The notes beneath the pieces are model-generated. The model was not told where the DNA came from. It was given only the letters and a program-made list of their open reading frames with translations, and searched no databases. Positions 10,485 through 21,754 of a DNA stretch of 64,000 bases are shown here, in pieces. The position numbers and the translations under genes are program-made. How positions within the stretch are numbered: position 1 is the first letter of the stretch; every line of letters begins with the position of its first letter. Origin of the DNA: Hordeum vulgare subsp. vulgare. Lineage: Eukaryota; Streptophyta; Magnoliopsida; Poales; Poaceae. Location of the stretch: positions 1 to 64,000 of the forward strand of contig NW_025422647.1 in assembly GCF_904849725.1 (NCBI RefSeq), in the 5' to 3' direction.

Positions 10485-10930
10485 TATTTGTATTGAACAT
10501 GTTTATTAGGTTTTACATTTAGATTTATATATAATAGGTGAAGGAAGTTTAGGCTAGAATCGTTAAACGGGATATACAGAGAGCAATGAGCATGATCCAC
10601 GTGACGTGAAGTGTATGTCGTTGGATTCGAAAAAATGAATGGACCAAATGGAAGGAGGGGATCGATCCATGAGAGCTCAACGCTGACCAATCAGAAGCAT
10701 TCGTCGATGACGAAAACCTTCTATGGCTCGCGCGCTCTTGTTGGTCCGCGCCAGAAGGAAAATTCGTTTCGAACCGGCGCGTACAGGCCCGCCAAGACCA
10801 CATGAAATTTTTCATGGTTTTGAACTATTGCAGCGGGCAGGCCCATCGGTGCCAATTAAAAATGATTTTTAAGATAACCAAACACCAACCAGTAGAGACG
10901 ATAGGCCCTCCTTCCCGATTCCCAACCAAC

Positions 10931-11140
10931 CCCGCCCCCAACCCCAACCCCAACCCCATCTCATCCCCATCCCCATCCCATCCCCATCCCCATCCAGCCG
11001 CCAATGACCACCTCCCTCTCCGACAACCGGCGAGCTCCCCACTCCCAGACTCGTCGGCGACCTTCCGGCCTCCGCCTTCTACGCCACCCTTCTCTCCCTA
11101 CACCCCAGATCGAATCCAGCAGCTCAGGACGAAACCCTAG
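10931..11140 (+). promoter_or_regulatory. C-rich gene-leader-like region with CCCCAA/CCCCAT microsatellites and telobox
   Basis: About 10931-10995 consists of CCCCAA-type then CCCCAT-type hexamers. C/T-rich sequence follows, with AAACCCTAG, a telobox found in many plant promoters, near 11131. An open frame of 48 codons begins at ATG 11150. Taken together it looks like the promoter and 5' leader of the plus-strand candidate gene downstream, or of an older version of it. Confidence 0.35.
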
Positions 11141-11252
11141 CTCGATGCCATGGCCACACCAGCAGCAGTCCCTCCCTCCCTAGCCCGCGGCCATGGCGAC
11201 CTAGCAGGCAAGAGGAACCTGAACCCTATCACCGGCCATGGCGAGCGTGGAA

Positions 11253-12690
11253 GGCACCATGGGAGAGGAGGCATGTGCTGCTGCTCAAGACCCTAAACCA
11301 GAAAGGAAGTAATAAGCTGCTCCGACCCATCTCATCCTCTCAGATTTCCTCAGATTTGGTACAAGAAAATGATCCAGCTCATTAGAGTAGTATTTTTCTG
11401 CGACGTTGCCTATTTTGTTGTTGAACTGGCCCTATTATTCTGTCAAATGAGTCTTTTTGTTTTTCCTTCTTTGAAATGAAGCATATTGCTTTCGAGTGCT
11501 AGACATCACGGAGCTGTTCTATTCTTTTGAATGACTTGTAAGAAGGAGCCAACCATTTGCCAGCTCTATTATAGTTGTTCAAAACGAAAAAAAAACAGGT
11601 TCTTGCCTACCTGAAAGATCTTTACAAAAAAATGATTTGTTATTCGCATGATCTCATCTGGTTTGGCGCCTCCCTACAATCTCACTAGAGTACGACTACT
11701 ATTTTTCTCTGAAGTTGCCTATTTTGTGTATAGTGCTAGACATTATGAGCTGCTCTATTCTATTTTGTGTACATCTAGTTTGCCTCTATCAGTATTCTTT
11801 TTAAGAAGGCCGCGCATGTCTCTCCAAAATCTTCAACTTTCGGTCTCGTAATATTTCTGTAGGCTCTTCCTCACCTCACCTTTTCTCTCTCCCTGATCGA
11901 GCACCTTCGCCATGGGAGAGGAAGGTTGTTTCATCCGCCTGCTGTACTGCTGCTCTAGGGGACATGCACCTGCTTGTTGTGCTGCTGCTCTGTACGCCAT
12001 GGACATCCCTCCTCTGGTTCTCCTCGCTCGTCAAGGTAGTAAGCTGCTCTAACCCATCTTCCCCTCTCAAATTCGGTACAAGAAAATGATTTTTGTAACT
12101 GGACATCAAAAGCAGAACCGGTGTGTGTTGTTGGTCAAGCAAGAAGAAAGAAAAAAGGCATCCGTTGCCTGCAAAACAAATCTGTGTGTGTGCTGCTCTC
12201 CTCCTCCTCTGTTTTTGCTTGTGTCAATTTGCTCCAACAGCTTGCGCGCGTGTGTGCATCCATTGGGAGAGAGAGAGGCTCTTGCCAACACCTCTACAAT
12301 CTCACCGGAGTTCTATTTTTCTGTGATGTTGCCTATTTTGTTGTTGAAATTGACCGTATCCCTGTGTCAAATGGATATTTTTTCCTCCATTGAAATGAAG
12401 CATATTGCTTTTGAGTGCTCACATTGACATTACTGTGGAATAAAATGTTCATTATATGCTCTTCTGTTGAATAACGTGTAAAACAGGTCCAGCCATTTGC
12501 CAAGTCTATTATATTTGTTCTAAAAGAAAAGAAAAAAAAAACAGGTTCTTGCCTATCTATAGTATATGTGTTTTCAAAAAAGCTGTATCTTTTTCTTCGA
12601 GAGAGATGCACTTCTGTATCAACATTCTTTTTAAAAAGTGACACATGTCTATCCAAAATTTTGAACTTCATGGCCTCGTATAATTTCTTG
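11253..12690 (+). repeat. Old imperfect local duplication containing a duplicated first exon
   Basis: Three related blocks (about 11253-11617, 11650-11860, 11875-12690) share phrases in the same order. Examples are CATGGGAGAGGA, GGTACAAGAAAATGAT, GTTGCCTATTTTGTTGTTGAA, GAAATGAAGCATATTGCTTT, CCATTTGCCA and ACAGGTTCTTGCCTA. The first block contains a degenerate match (ATG at 11259) to the candidate exon at 11912. The blocks differ at many positions, so this duplication predates the array. Confidence 0.7.
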
Positions 12691-15642
12691 AGTTGGTGAA
12701 AGTAATTGCCGGATACTGAGAGTAACCACAACAGATAAATATGTCATCAAACCACCATGTTCTACCCCATTTTGGAGGAACAAGATTAAAGTCATACCAG
12801 CAGAATTAACTACATGAAAGGTCCATCCTTTTCAGGAAAAACCCACCGTGCAGCCCTACGAGCAAGTTCATGAGCAGAAGGATTGAGCTCAATCAATAAA
12901 TTTGAATACTGGCTAGGCACACATCCACACGGAAACCAGTACTAGATCGAACAGTATTGACCATGGGTTCAGGTTGACAATGGTCATAAACCTCTCATCA
13001 CTTTGGTATGTTGATTGACCTCTTTTTTGCACTGCATGTGCAGGTGCTAAACATTGGTACGTGTTGGTGGGGCTCGACAAGCTCACCCAGGGAGGGCACC
13101 CCCAAGCTGAACTCCATGGAGCCCCGCTCCAGCGTCTAGGACAGGTCTTTGTTACTGGATCCATTACTAGGACATGATTTCTTCTTTTCCTTCTCCATTT
13201 GAGATCAACATTCGTTATGTCCTTCTTGTGCAGCAGCAGCAGGATTCCATCGGTACACGAGATGACAAGGGGTTCATCGAGGTGTGTGGTGGTAGGCTCT
13301 TTCGTTGGACCCGCTGCCTGTTCGGCATCGGCTCCATAACAGTCATGGTTAGCTCCTCTCCTTCCCCTGCTCCCCTCTGGTTGCGCTCGGGTAGAACAAA
13401 TACCTGCTTCATTTATATGATAGATGATAATATATGGAACATGTACGTATGGCTTCTTCAGTCTGAATTCGTGTATTTGACTCCTGCTTATATGTAAGAG
13501 CATCTATAGCAGACCTCGTATAAAGCCGATCCGCAAAAGTCGTTTGCAGTTCACGGAAAAACCCTTTTGTGGACCGGCGTGTGCGGCAAAATATCCTTTT
13601 ATGAGGGTCCATTTTACGGGGTCTGCTGGGCCGCCGCCCACGCTGGCCTGCGAAATCTATTATTTCCATTGCATTTTCAGGCATGAAAACACATTTAGTT
13701 GCTTCTTTATTTTCTTCAAAGGCATTGGATACATCATAATTCACCAAATTATTGCTAAAACAGCAAGACCAAAAAAACAAGAACCACAATTAGACATTTT
13801 AGAAGATATCCAACTTCCATAACTGCTCCCACTAGTTGGATCAACATCTTCTCCATGCATTCATTGTTGATCCAGGGGTTCTTCATCTTGCATTCTTCAT
13901 TCTTCGGCTTTGATTCTAAACAATTAGACGTTGATTCACCTCTAATATCTATTCTAATTGCACATGCAGCTGCATCGTTAGGTTCAATTATACTAAGGAG
14001 TGCACGAACATCTATTAAGTTTCTTTCTATCAATAGATCGATGTATTCTTCTTTCCAATACCAAAATTAGCATCTACCTTCCTACACAGATGAACACCTC
14101 AATAAGCTACCATAATTTAACCAAATAAGTTGACAAAGCAGAAGAGGAAGAAGGGCATACCCCGTCGTTTCTGCATTTGAAGAATACCCATCCGAGGTGC
14201 TGCCGTGTGTTGGATGTGAGCCGCAACACTGTTTCTAGGCAGTCATCGCACTCTATGAGTGGCATCGGCAAGCCGAGCCCAAGCGATGGCCGGAAGAGTC
14301 CTTGCCGGCAAACCGACGCCAGCAACTAGAGGATGGAACCAGTACCTGCATGCGGCGCTCGCGCTTTGCCGAGGCTGTGCGGGGTGCTCCCGACCAATCC
14401 ATGGCTTTGGTGCAGCCAACGGTGGCTGGAAAAGCCAATCTGGTGGTCGCGACAAAACAACCACCGATTTGTAGCTTTCCGGTAAGCCGAGGCACGAGGG
14501 CGTGGTGGAGGCCGATCTTGGGACTGCGGCGGCCCACCGTCATGATCCGGACGGCTGGTACGGCCGGAATCGAAGGCGGCACCCGGCGGCGGTAGGTGGG
14601 GGAAAAGCGCGGGTGAAATGTCCCACCAACTAACCGCTTAGATATATACAGGGCACCGACGGGGTGGGCGGAAGAACCTGCATTTTCGCGGGTTAGGGTG
14701 GGCATTTTGTCGCGCCCCGCAAAAAAAAATTACGGGCCGGACGCGGTAGTGGGGTCTGGTCTAGCAGCATTTTCCGCCTTGACCTGTATTTTGGCGGTTA
14801 TTTTGCGGGTTCGGCCCTTTTAGGGGGTCTGCTAGAGATACTCTAATAGTACTATGGTGACCATAGGTTGCCATGAGCCCATGACATGGTCATCTATCAA
14901 GACCTAAAATATTTGAGAGGTCAACCTGGAAGACTGAATTTGTGCATGTAGCAGCACTCTCCAGTCTCGCGAGCATCAAGTTAATTTTGCAAGTACGATT
15001 CCTCGTGCAATTCTGGCTAGACTTGGATCACCTGAAACGAAAAATTACTTGAAGAAATAAATAACGGTCTGCATACATCCGAGTAATCAACTAGTTAATT
15101 GTTTGTCGGGTCAACATGTGAGAAATAATTCCAAGGCATGTGGAGGACTTTGTTTCCATTTTTCAGTTAGCCGCATGGTTGATCTGGTTCATTTGCAGTA
15201 GTACACATACAAGTTGTCAAAACTAGCGCCTTTCCTGCTCCACTGCCAGTGATAGCAGCAGTAGTCTCACTTTAGATTGTTGGACGTGTGACACTAGCTG
15301 TACCCATGCTTGTGACGTTCAATACTTTAAATTTCAGTATCGGCCATTTCCTATTTTCGGATTGTTATCATAATACTTTGACATGGAAATAATGTTTTTT
15401 TTTCAATTTACAGAACCAACTAGCCTGTCCTTCCATTTGTGGTATTGATGGCCATGGACCACGGTTCTAGTAGTCGGCAAAGCACGTATCTACTAACTGC
15501 TCCTATCCAGGATGCGTGCAAAAGGTGTCACATCATCGCGTTCCTATTCTCATCCCCCCGGCAAAACATCATTGTACACAATGTTGATGCAACAATTGCA
15601 ACTTGCAAGCTCTATACTAGTTTCAATGGAACCTGGGACTAG
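11912..15642 (+). CDS. Candidate spliced gene, product unknown, copy 1
   Basis: I do not recognise this protein. Three exons join in frame by good GT-AG sites: 11912-12035 (ATGGGAGAGG start, donor AAG|GTAGTAAG), 13044-13144 (acceptor TTTTTTGCACTGCATGTGCAG, an open 34-codon exon), and 13234-13347 (an 89-bp T-rich intron before it). A fourth exon, 15511-15642, has a TACTAAC branch-point match and TCCTATCCAG acceptor, stays in phase, and ends at TAG. The sum is 156 aa. Visible traits are a Cys-rich start (LLYCCSRGHAPACC), WYVLVGLDKL, and a QQQD run with RDDKGFIEVCGGR. Reading straight through exon 3 instead would end at TAA 13495-13497. Consistent phases over three introns argue for a real or recently lost gene, but no homology supports it. 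Confidence 0.4.
13498..14843. mobile_element. PIF/Harbinger element, non-autonomous, 1346 bp
   Basis: Left end GAGCATCTATAGCAGACC and right end GGTCTGCTAGAGATACTC are imperfect inverted repeats. TAA lies on both sides (13495-13497 and 14844-14846), the three-base target duplication typical of PIF/Harbinger. Subterminal GC-rich stretches (GCGGGTTCGGCCC) fit the family. There is no DDE transposase; instead it carries an antisense GRF-zinc-finger relic. It lies within the predicted last intron of the plus-strand candidate gene. Confidence 0.85.
13755..14265 (-). pseudogene. GRF-type zinc-finger / membrane-anchor ORF relic inside the Harbinger element
   Basis: Minus-strand frame beginning MPLIECDDC has a GRF-like zinc-finger layout (C-x2-C, then GWVFFKC). 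After a probable intron (donor GTATGCCC at 14160) comes TGC-TAA-TTT-TGG-TAT-TGG, the expected C-x-FWYW end of the finger, with a TAA at 14069-14067 in place of one codon. The frame continues KEEYIDLLIERNL and ends in a hydrophobic helix. Small grass proteins with a GRF finger and a C-terminal membrane helix are known. In copy 1 a run of 7 A (8 in copies 2-4) shifts the frame inside the helix. Probably non-functional. Confidence 0.55.
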
Positions 15643-16561
15643 CATAGGCCCTGGGACTAGCCGGGGTCCAAACATATATTTTATATTCAAATACAGTTGG
15701 AGTGAATCATCATGTCTGTGTTGCTGGGTTAGTGTAGAATATAGCCCATTCTTTCTAAATTAGAGACTTGGTGGCTGGAGTAGGCACTATGTAAACTGGG
15801 CATCCTATCATTATTCGGATTCAGGAAAAACAGTATAGCTCAACATGTGAATATATGTCCAGTTCTTTTTGGTTTTCATGTAAATGGTGATAATTTGGAA
15901 TATATCAAACCATAGCCTGTCCTTACACGATTACACACTTCCCATGTCCATTAGCCTGCTCATGTTTGTTACTACTTCCTAATATATATACATGTTGGTC
16001 TTTGTCAGTGTCATGAATTAAATTGTTACATTGTCAAGGTTCCCCTGGAGGTTGGGGCACACCGTGGATGGCTTAAACCCGCCCTTCTTCAGTTACATTC
16101 TAGATTGTGGTGCTGATCTCAGTCAGGAAAAGGAAGAGAACATTATTGTTCTTCATCTGTCCGTGAAGAAAGGTACTAGCAACTGCTACTACAACCTAGT
16201 ACAAGAACTTCCTTTTATCACACTTGCTGCTGCTTTTTACTAGAATTGTCACATATGAGTTGCCATTTGTTATTTTCGTTTTGTTTTGGGGGCCTGCTAT
16301 ATTATAAATACCAAGTTATACCTGAGTTTTTGTCAAAGTATTACTTGAAAGTACAAATGAATTTTGAATGAGTGGAAAACTTAGTAGTAGGCTCATTTTA
16401 TTAGTTTTCTTCAGTACGATCATGCCTTGTTTTCGTATCATTTTGTTTATGTTGGCAGAATTATTGCACATAATTATAGTTCACATATGATGTTGCATTC
16501 GGAAATCGATTTGAACTCATTGAGATGCTCAAGGAGTCACAAACACTCGTCTTGCAATGCA
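15643..16561. other. Unit tail, no recognised gene
   Basis: Short open frames occur, for example 16031-16243 and one crossing into the next unit at 16427-16714. A possible exon-like end (FGNRFELIEMLKES in one frame, near 16499-16540) has an AG acceptor before it, but I could not join it in phase to an upstream exon. No family is recognised. Confidence 0.3.
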
Positions 16562-17726
16562 AGCACTTGTGCTGATGACCATCCATCCTTGGTACATTTA
16601 ATTACATGGCAATTTCTAGGATTCTGGGTTGCGCTGATGGTCTCTAATGCAAGCACTTGTGCTTCTCGTGGTGATTATGGTAAAATAATTAGTGGATTTA
16701 GCCCTCAATTTTAGTCCTATGAGTTTTTGTCTTTTGCCGGGTATTGTGTTGCATGCGCTGGAGTGTTTCCCTTGTCGACGTGCTGGGTAATGTGTGTGCT
16801 GGTTGCAGTTGGTCCTTGGTTGATCTCCATGCCAGTGGTTGGAATGTTTTGGCTGTGTGATATGTGTGATGGTTTACCAGGCTTTGTTATAAAGAAGCCC
16901 CTTATGGCATGTCCTCTAAAACACTATAACTCTGATTCGTCTACTAGTGATGACATGGTTGTTTGATTCCTAGGGTTGTTATCAAATTCTGGCATGTTCT
17001 GTCCTATGTACCCTAACAGTGCATTCCTGATATCAATCGTTCCTATGATCATGTACAGTTCATTTGGTCATTTTCACTGTTGCTTGATCATCTATTGTTG
17101 CTCGATTGTCTAAATCTTCTTGATTTGGAAAGCTAGACATGCTATTTCCTAACTGCTAGCTCCATAACAGAACATGTATTTCTTTTCACTCATTCATGAC
17201 TCTCATTTTAATGGGTTTTGTCAATGAAACAATGCAAGATAGGAGTGGGATCACTGAATTGTTTTACATAGATTAGATGACCGGCCGATTGCTATTTTGT
17301 TGTGTGCATGTTTACTGGACACATACATTACACTTTTTTTAGCTTGCTCATTATAGACTGGACATTGGTCATGTGGAAGGACTAGCAGACGGATGGCTGC
17401 TTGCCCATCCTAGCAAACATGGTGAGCTTCCCCCCTCCTCCACATCTGCATAGCACGCACAGTTTGTATGTTTTGGTTTTCTCGCGTGATTTGAGAACAA
17501 AGGCGCAAGCATGGTTCAAAGTAGACTACTCTCCTCTGCTGGTATGGTCACTCGGTTCTGAACTTTAAATTGTATATAATCTTAAAGTGGAGTAATCCCC
17601 TGTATCAAATCTGACTTCACCATGATTTGAGTGGAATAATAAGAAGAATATGCATAGCTTCTTGTTGTTAGTTTGTTTGGCATAAAAATTAACATGCGGT
17701 GACAATTCTTTTGTTAGTTTTTTATC

Positions 17727-18644
17727 AAGGCGTGGGAAGTTGTGTCTCTTGATGCGACGACCATCACAGACAAACCGCCAAGTGCTATTGGCAAATGATA
17801 GAGGGTCAATTCCTCTGCTTCATGGCGAAGTATCCCAATAGAACACCGCTCACCTTGAGGTCTCTTCAAGGTCGTTGGGACGCTATCAAGCCGGTTTGTA
17901 GCCGTTGGGCTGCTTGCTTGGAATAAGACCGCAATGCACCACCAAGTGATACCGTTGAATTGAACTATGTGAGTTCTTTCTCACGTTGTACTTTAAATGT
18001 TTGAAACATGTTTCATATGTTGAATTTTGTTTTTGTTTTTTAGGAGTAATTGTGCAAGAAAGGTACAAGGACATGGAAGCTTCCCATGGTAGGTCATTCA
18101 ACCTAGAGCATTGTTCGAAATTGCATCAACATAGCCAAAACTGGGAGTTCATTGAGGAAGAATCCCCACCGAAGAATGGCTCCCTCACCGAGACGGATGA
18201 TGATGATGAAGATGATGATGGCCCAAGAAACAAGAACAAGTCGGATGGAAACAAAAAGGCGAAGGACAAGATCAAGAGGGAATCGAAGGCATCAAGCTTG
18301 CATGATAAGATAGATATCATGGTGCAATCAAATGAGGAGATGAAGCAGGAGTTGGCCGAGAAGAAAGCGCAGGAGAAGCAAGAAAGTGGCCCTTACTCAA
18401 GGAAGAAGGGTTGTGCAAGGCCGCCATTGAGGAGAGGAAAGCCCTTACCGAGGAGAACAAGGCTTTGTCCAAGCTTCTTGCAGAGGAGAACAAGATCATG
18501 ACAATGAATCACAATAAAATGAACGACATCACCAAAGAATGACATGATATGGCAAGAAAAGAAATCTTGAAGAGAAGAATGATGGCTGCAAGGTGTGATG
18601 ACTTCAGCGCCGGTGGGGGAATGGGTGGCGGAAATGGAGAGTGA
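17727..18644 (+). pseudogene. Decayed PIF/Harbinger ORF1, copy 2
   Basis: Same relic as at 1165-2082 with the same frameshifts and stops, so the decay predates the array. Confidence 0.75.
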
Positions 18645-18936
18645 TGATGTTGACGATGATGGTCACGGAGATGATAATGGCTTTTGCGTGAGATTCTTTT
18701 GGGGTTGTGGAGAGAAACGAGAACCAAGACGGTGGTGAAGATGGTGGTTGCTTTTGCATGATGTTCTTTAGTGTCTTGATAAAAAAAACAATGGTTTAAT
18801 TTGAGCGAAAATTGTGTTTGGTTGTTCAAATTTGCTACAAATCAATGGAATTGATGCCAAATTGTAAGTTTGAATTCTTGCGATTTGCGGGTTGGCAAGG
18901 GCCATGGCAGAACAGAACCTGCCCATGAAACTGTAG

Positions 18937-18962
18937 AACAGAATATTCGTGAATATTCTGTT
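18937..18962. repeat. Perfect 12-bp hairpin, copy 2
   Basis: Both arms and the GT loop are unchanged from copy 1. Confidence 0.85.
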
Positions 18963-20009
18963 TTATAGTTCCACGATGCGGGTTATGTTTTGCCGCGACC
19001 CTCGCTAGTCGTAAAAAGCGATTTTTTGCAAACTGTAAACGCGCGATATAGGTCCGTAATATAAGGGTCTGCTAGCAAACGGTAAACATCCTTCTTCTCC
19101 TTTTTCTTATCTAAAAAATTGGTGACGTTCACCTATTCGTCGCTTTTTTGTCAAACCCCCTTCCTACGTGCATAGCGATCGCAGGGTTTTTCAAGAAAAC
19201 TGTCGACGGGACAGCCTTGCCCCTCTATCAAGACCGGATTATCTTTGTCTAGTTGGAACCATCCCTCGCATGAGCCTTCATATTGTATGGTGACGCTGCA
19301 TGCAACAAGATCCTAACACGCATGGTTTTCTATCCTGGTCGACCTGTACAATACTGTATGGTACACGCACAAAACAAAAATGTAGCTTTGAAAAGGTACA
19401 CTCACGATGCTCACAAACATAATTTATAAATACTCACATAAATTTCTATTGTTTTCATATTTCAATCAATGTCAAAGACATTTCGGACATGTCCAAATGT
19501 TTTAAATGTCAAAGCCATACTCTTTCGTAAATATTCACACAAAATTGTTGGGCAATTGCGGGTGGCTTCCATCGTAAAATTCCTAAAATATCTCATCAAT
19601 CACAAACCATGTGTTCCACCGTGACCATCTACACCTGCAGGAGGCGTGCTTCGAGCTCCCTCTCGGTCCGCCTTCGAAAACCCAATGTATCACCAAAATC
19701 AAGGTAAAGTATTTTGGTAGATTTTTCCCGCTAAATAGGCCCTTAGGATTGTCGCAAATCAAGAATACCATTTAAAATGAAGGAAAACTTAGCCGCCTTT
19801 GTACGCCCCTAGTAGCCACCCAGCGCCAGCAGTGAGCCTGCACATTGCCAGAAATACATAGGAATCACCATGGATTTCCACCGGCCAACTGCAGAGATCC
19901 ATGTGGACGCACGTTATAGGGCTGCTGCACTTGCACGTTGAGAGCGGCATGTCGCCGGTTAACCTACATCCCAGTTGTAACTCGATCGCCAGTATTGTTG
20001 CCAACTCTG

Positions 20010-21734
20010 TGTCAGAAAAATATGAGGGTGTTACGTGAAGAATAACACATGCATAGGAGGCATATACCATACTCAACACAAGAGCCCATGCAAGATCACA
20101 TGCATAAGAGATAGTAAGAACGATACATGGAATTCGTTCAGGTAGCAACAGTTTAGTACCTTGCACCGCAGATGTGGGATCTAAAATTCTAGATGCTCCT
20201 GGTCTGGTATGACTCTGAAGTATATAGAACTTACAAGTATAGAATAATAGTACATTTTTTAAGGCAAACTCGCGAACTTGTTACTGCGTCAGTGTTTACA
20301 GGGGCGAACAGAAGATCTTCAACATGGCCTAACCAAGTATTACGACCAACTCCCAGAGTAAGTGAATGTTACAGCGTCATGTGTAACTGCTCCGTACTGC
20401 ACCACACTGCCGGTTTAGCCCCCCCCCCCCCCCCGAGTGTAACTCTTATTGTCAACTATGTGTGAGAAGAATATGAGGGTGTTACGTGCTGATGAATGAC
20501 ACAAGAGGCCTGCGTTATCGCATGCATAAGAATGATATTGTAGATGGTCCATAGGCATATAGTACCATAATTAACACAAGAGCCCTGCATTATCACATGC
20601 ATCAGAATGATACGGTACATGGAATTCGTCCAGGTGTAGCAAAAGTTTAGTACATGTAGCTAGCATCGCAGATGTGGGATCTAAAATTCTATATGCTCCT
20701 GGTCCGGACTTTAATTGAATAACATTTGTGATAGTTACAGAACCTTATTGTTTCAAACTATGTGATGAGTACATATGAAACTTGGAAAATCACCGCAACA
20801 AATTCTTCATGTGCCTGTGTCTCCGACGGAAAATCTTCCCCATAACAAAACGAGCTGCCACAATCACCCCAACAAATTCTAGATTGAACCTTGATCCATC
20901 AAAAATCACATGAACTGAACCATGCATTTGTTCTAGGCTAATTAGCCCCCTAACACATATCCTGCAGAATAATTAACCTGTTCCTCACGGTAGCTAACAC
21001 TTAGAGCACTAACAATCGCATGTGAAGACCACATTTGATCATCAATTTAAAATGTTTTCCCCGAAATGTCATATAACTTATTTAAAGAACTTTACCACAT
21101 AAGTGATACGTTATTTACATAATGTTTGTGATGGTTATAGTAGAACACTTGCTCGCACACTTGAGAGGGCCACTGTGCGAGTTAATCAGAAAATATATGT
21201 AATAGAATGAAATAATACTTTTTTGTTAAGCAATGGAAAATCGTATTATTTAGATTTACAAGAAGTTTAAACAAACCTTTTTATTATCAACAGAATGAGA
21301 CATGAGAAAGAACATTAAAAATAAATAAGTGTATTTGTTTGTGCCAAATGAATGGAACATTATGTAGAAAAAGTTAATTTTTTTAAACTATACGTGGATG
21401 CTGTTAAATATTTAATTTAATTAAAGGTGCAAAATTTATTTTCCCACGTTGTTACTTGTGATTCAAATAAGCAAACCCATATGTATATAAGAAATAGAAA
21501 TTACCAACGCATATGTATTGTCTGCCTGTTTCTTCAACCGAAAATCTTCACCCTATAGCAAACTGATCGAGGAGGCGAAAAATTCTTGGTTTAACCTCGA
21601 TGATCTCCATCGAAAATCACATGAAGCGAACCATGTAATTGTTCTGGGCTAATTACTTAGCCCCCTAACACATATGCCTAGCTCCTGATTGACGTTAGCT
21701 AACACTAAGCCTAAACGACACTAACTATAATTTA
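20010..21734. repeat. Two old direct duplications downstream of beta-galactosidase, copy 2
   Basis: Matches 3449-5178 of copy 1. Arms are at about 20010-20216/20460-20711 and 20811-21006/21520-21734. Confidence 0.7.
20419..20434 (+). repeat. Poly-C tract, 16 C
   Basis: Shortest of the four tracts. Confidence 0.95.
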
Positions 21735-21754
21735 TTCCTTGGTTCATGTGGGGA

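Larger units (their letters stand above)
1..16561. repeat. Tandem array unit, copy 1
   Basis: First of four head-to-tail copies of a unit of about 16.56 kb. The sequence at 16562 restarts with the same bases as position 1 and stays colinear through the window. Copy 1 is the most divergent: by eye it carries five private substitutions (832, 4906, 5457, 5755, 13553) and private one-base length changes near 150, 2598, 3726, 10110 and 13771. The unit start is arbitrary because it is set by the window edge. Confidence 0.97.

Noticed and set aside
10802..11140. 112-aa proline-rich open frame over the CCCCAA/CCCCAT tracts
   Set aside because: The product is just translated microsatellite (NPNPNP, HPHPHP); the region looks like a leader, not coding sequence.
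12333..13503. Minus-strand frames of 132 and 196 aa under the candidate plus-strand gene
   Set aside because: They run across predicted introns and exons of the opposite strand with no recognisable domain.
1..16561. The unit as one giant transposon (LTR element or Helitron)
   Set aside because: No LTR pair or transposon coding region spans it, and the hairpin at 2375-2400 is not followed by a CTRR end. Direct tandem repetition is better explained by unequal exchange.
16427..16966. Two adjacent plus-strand frames of 95 and 79 aa at the unit junction
   Set aside because: Neither matches a family; each frame is short, AT-rich and without a convincing splice partner in phase.
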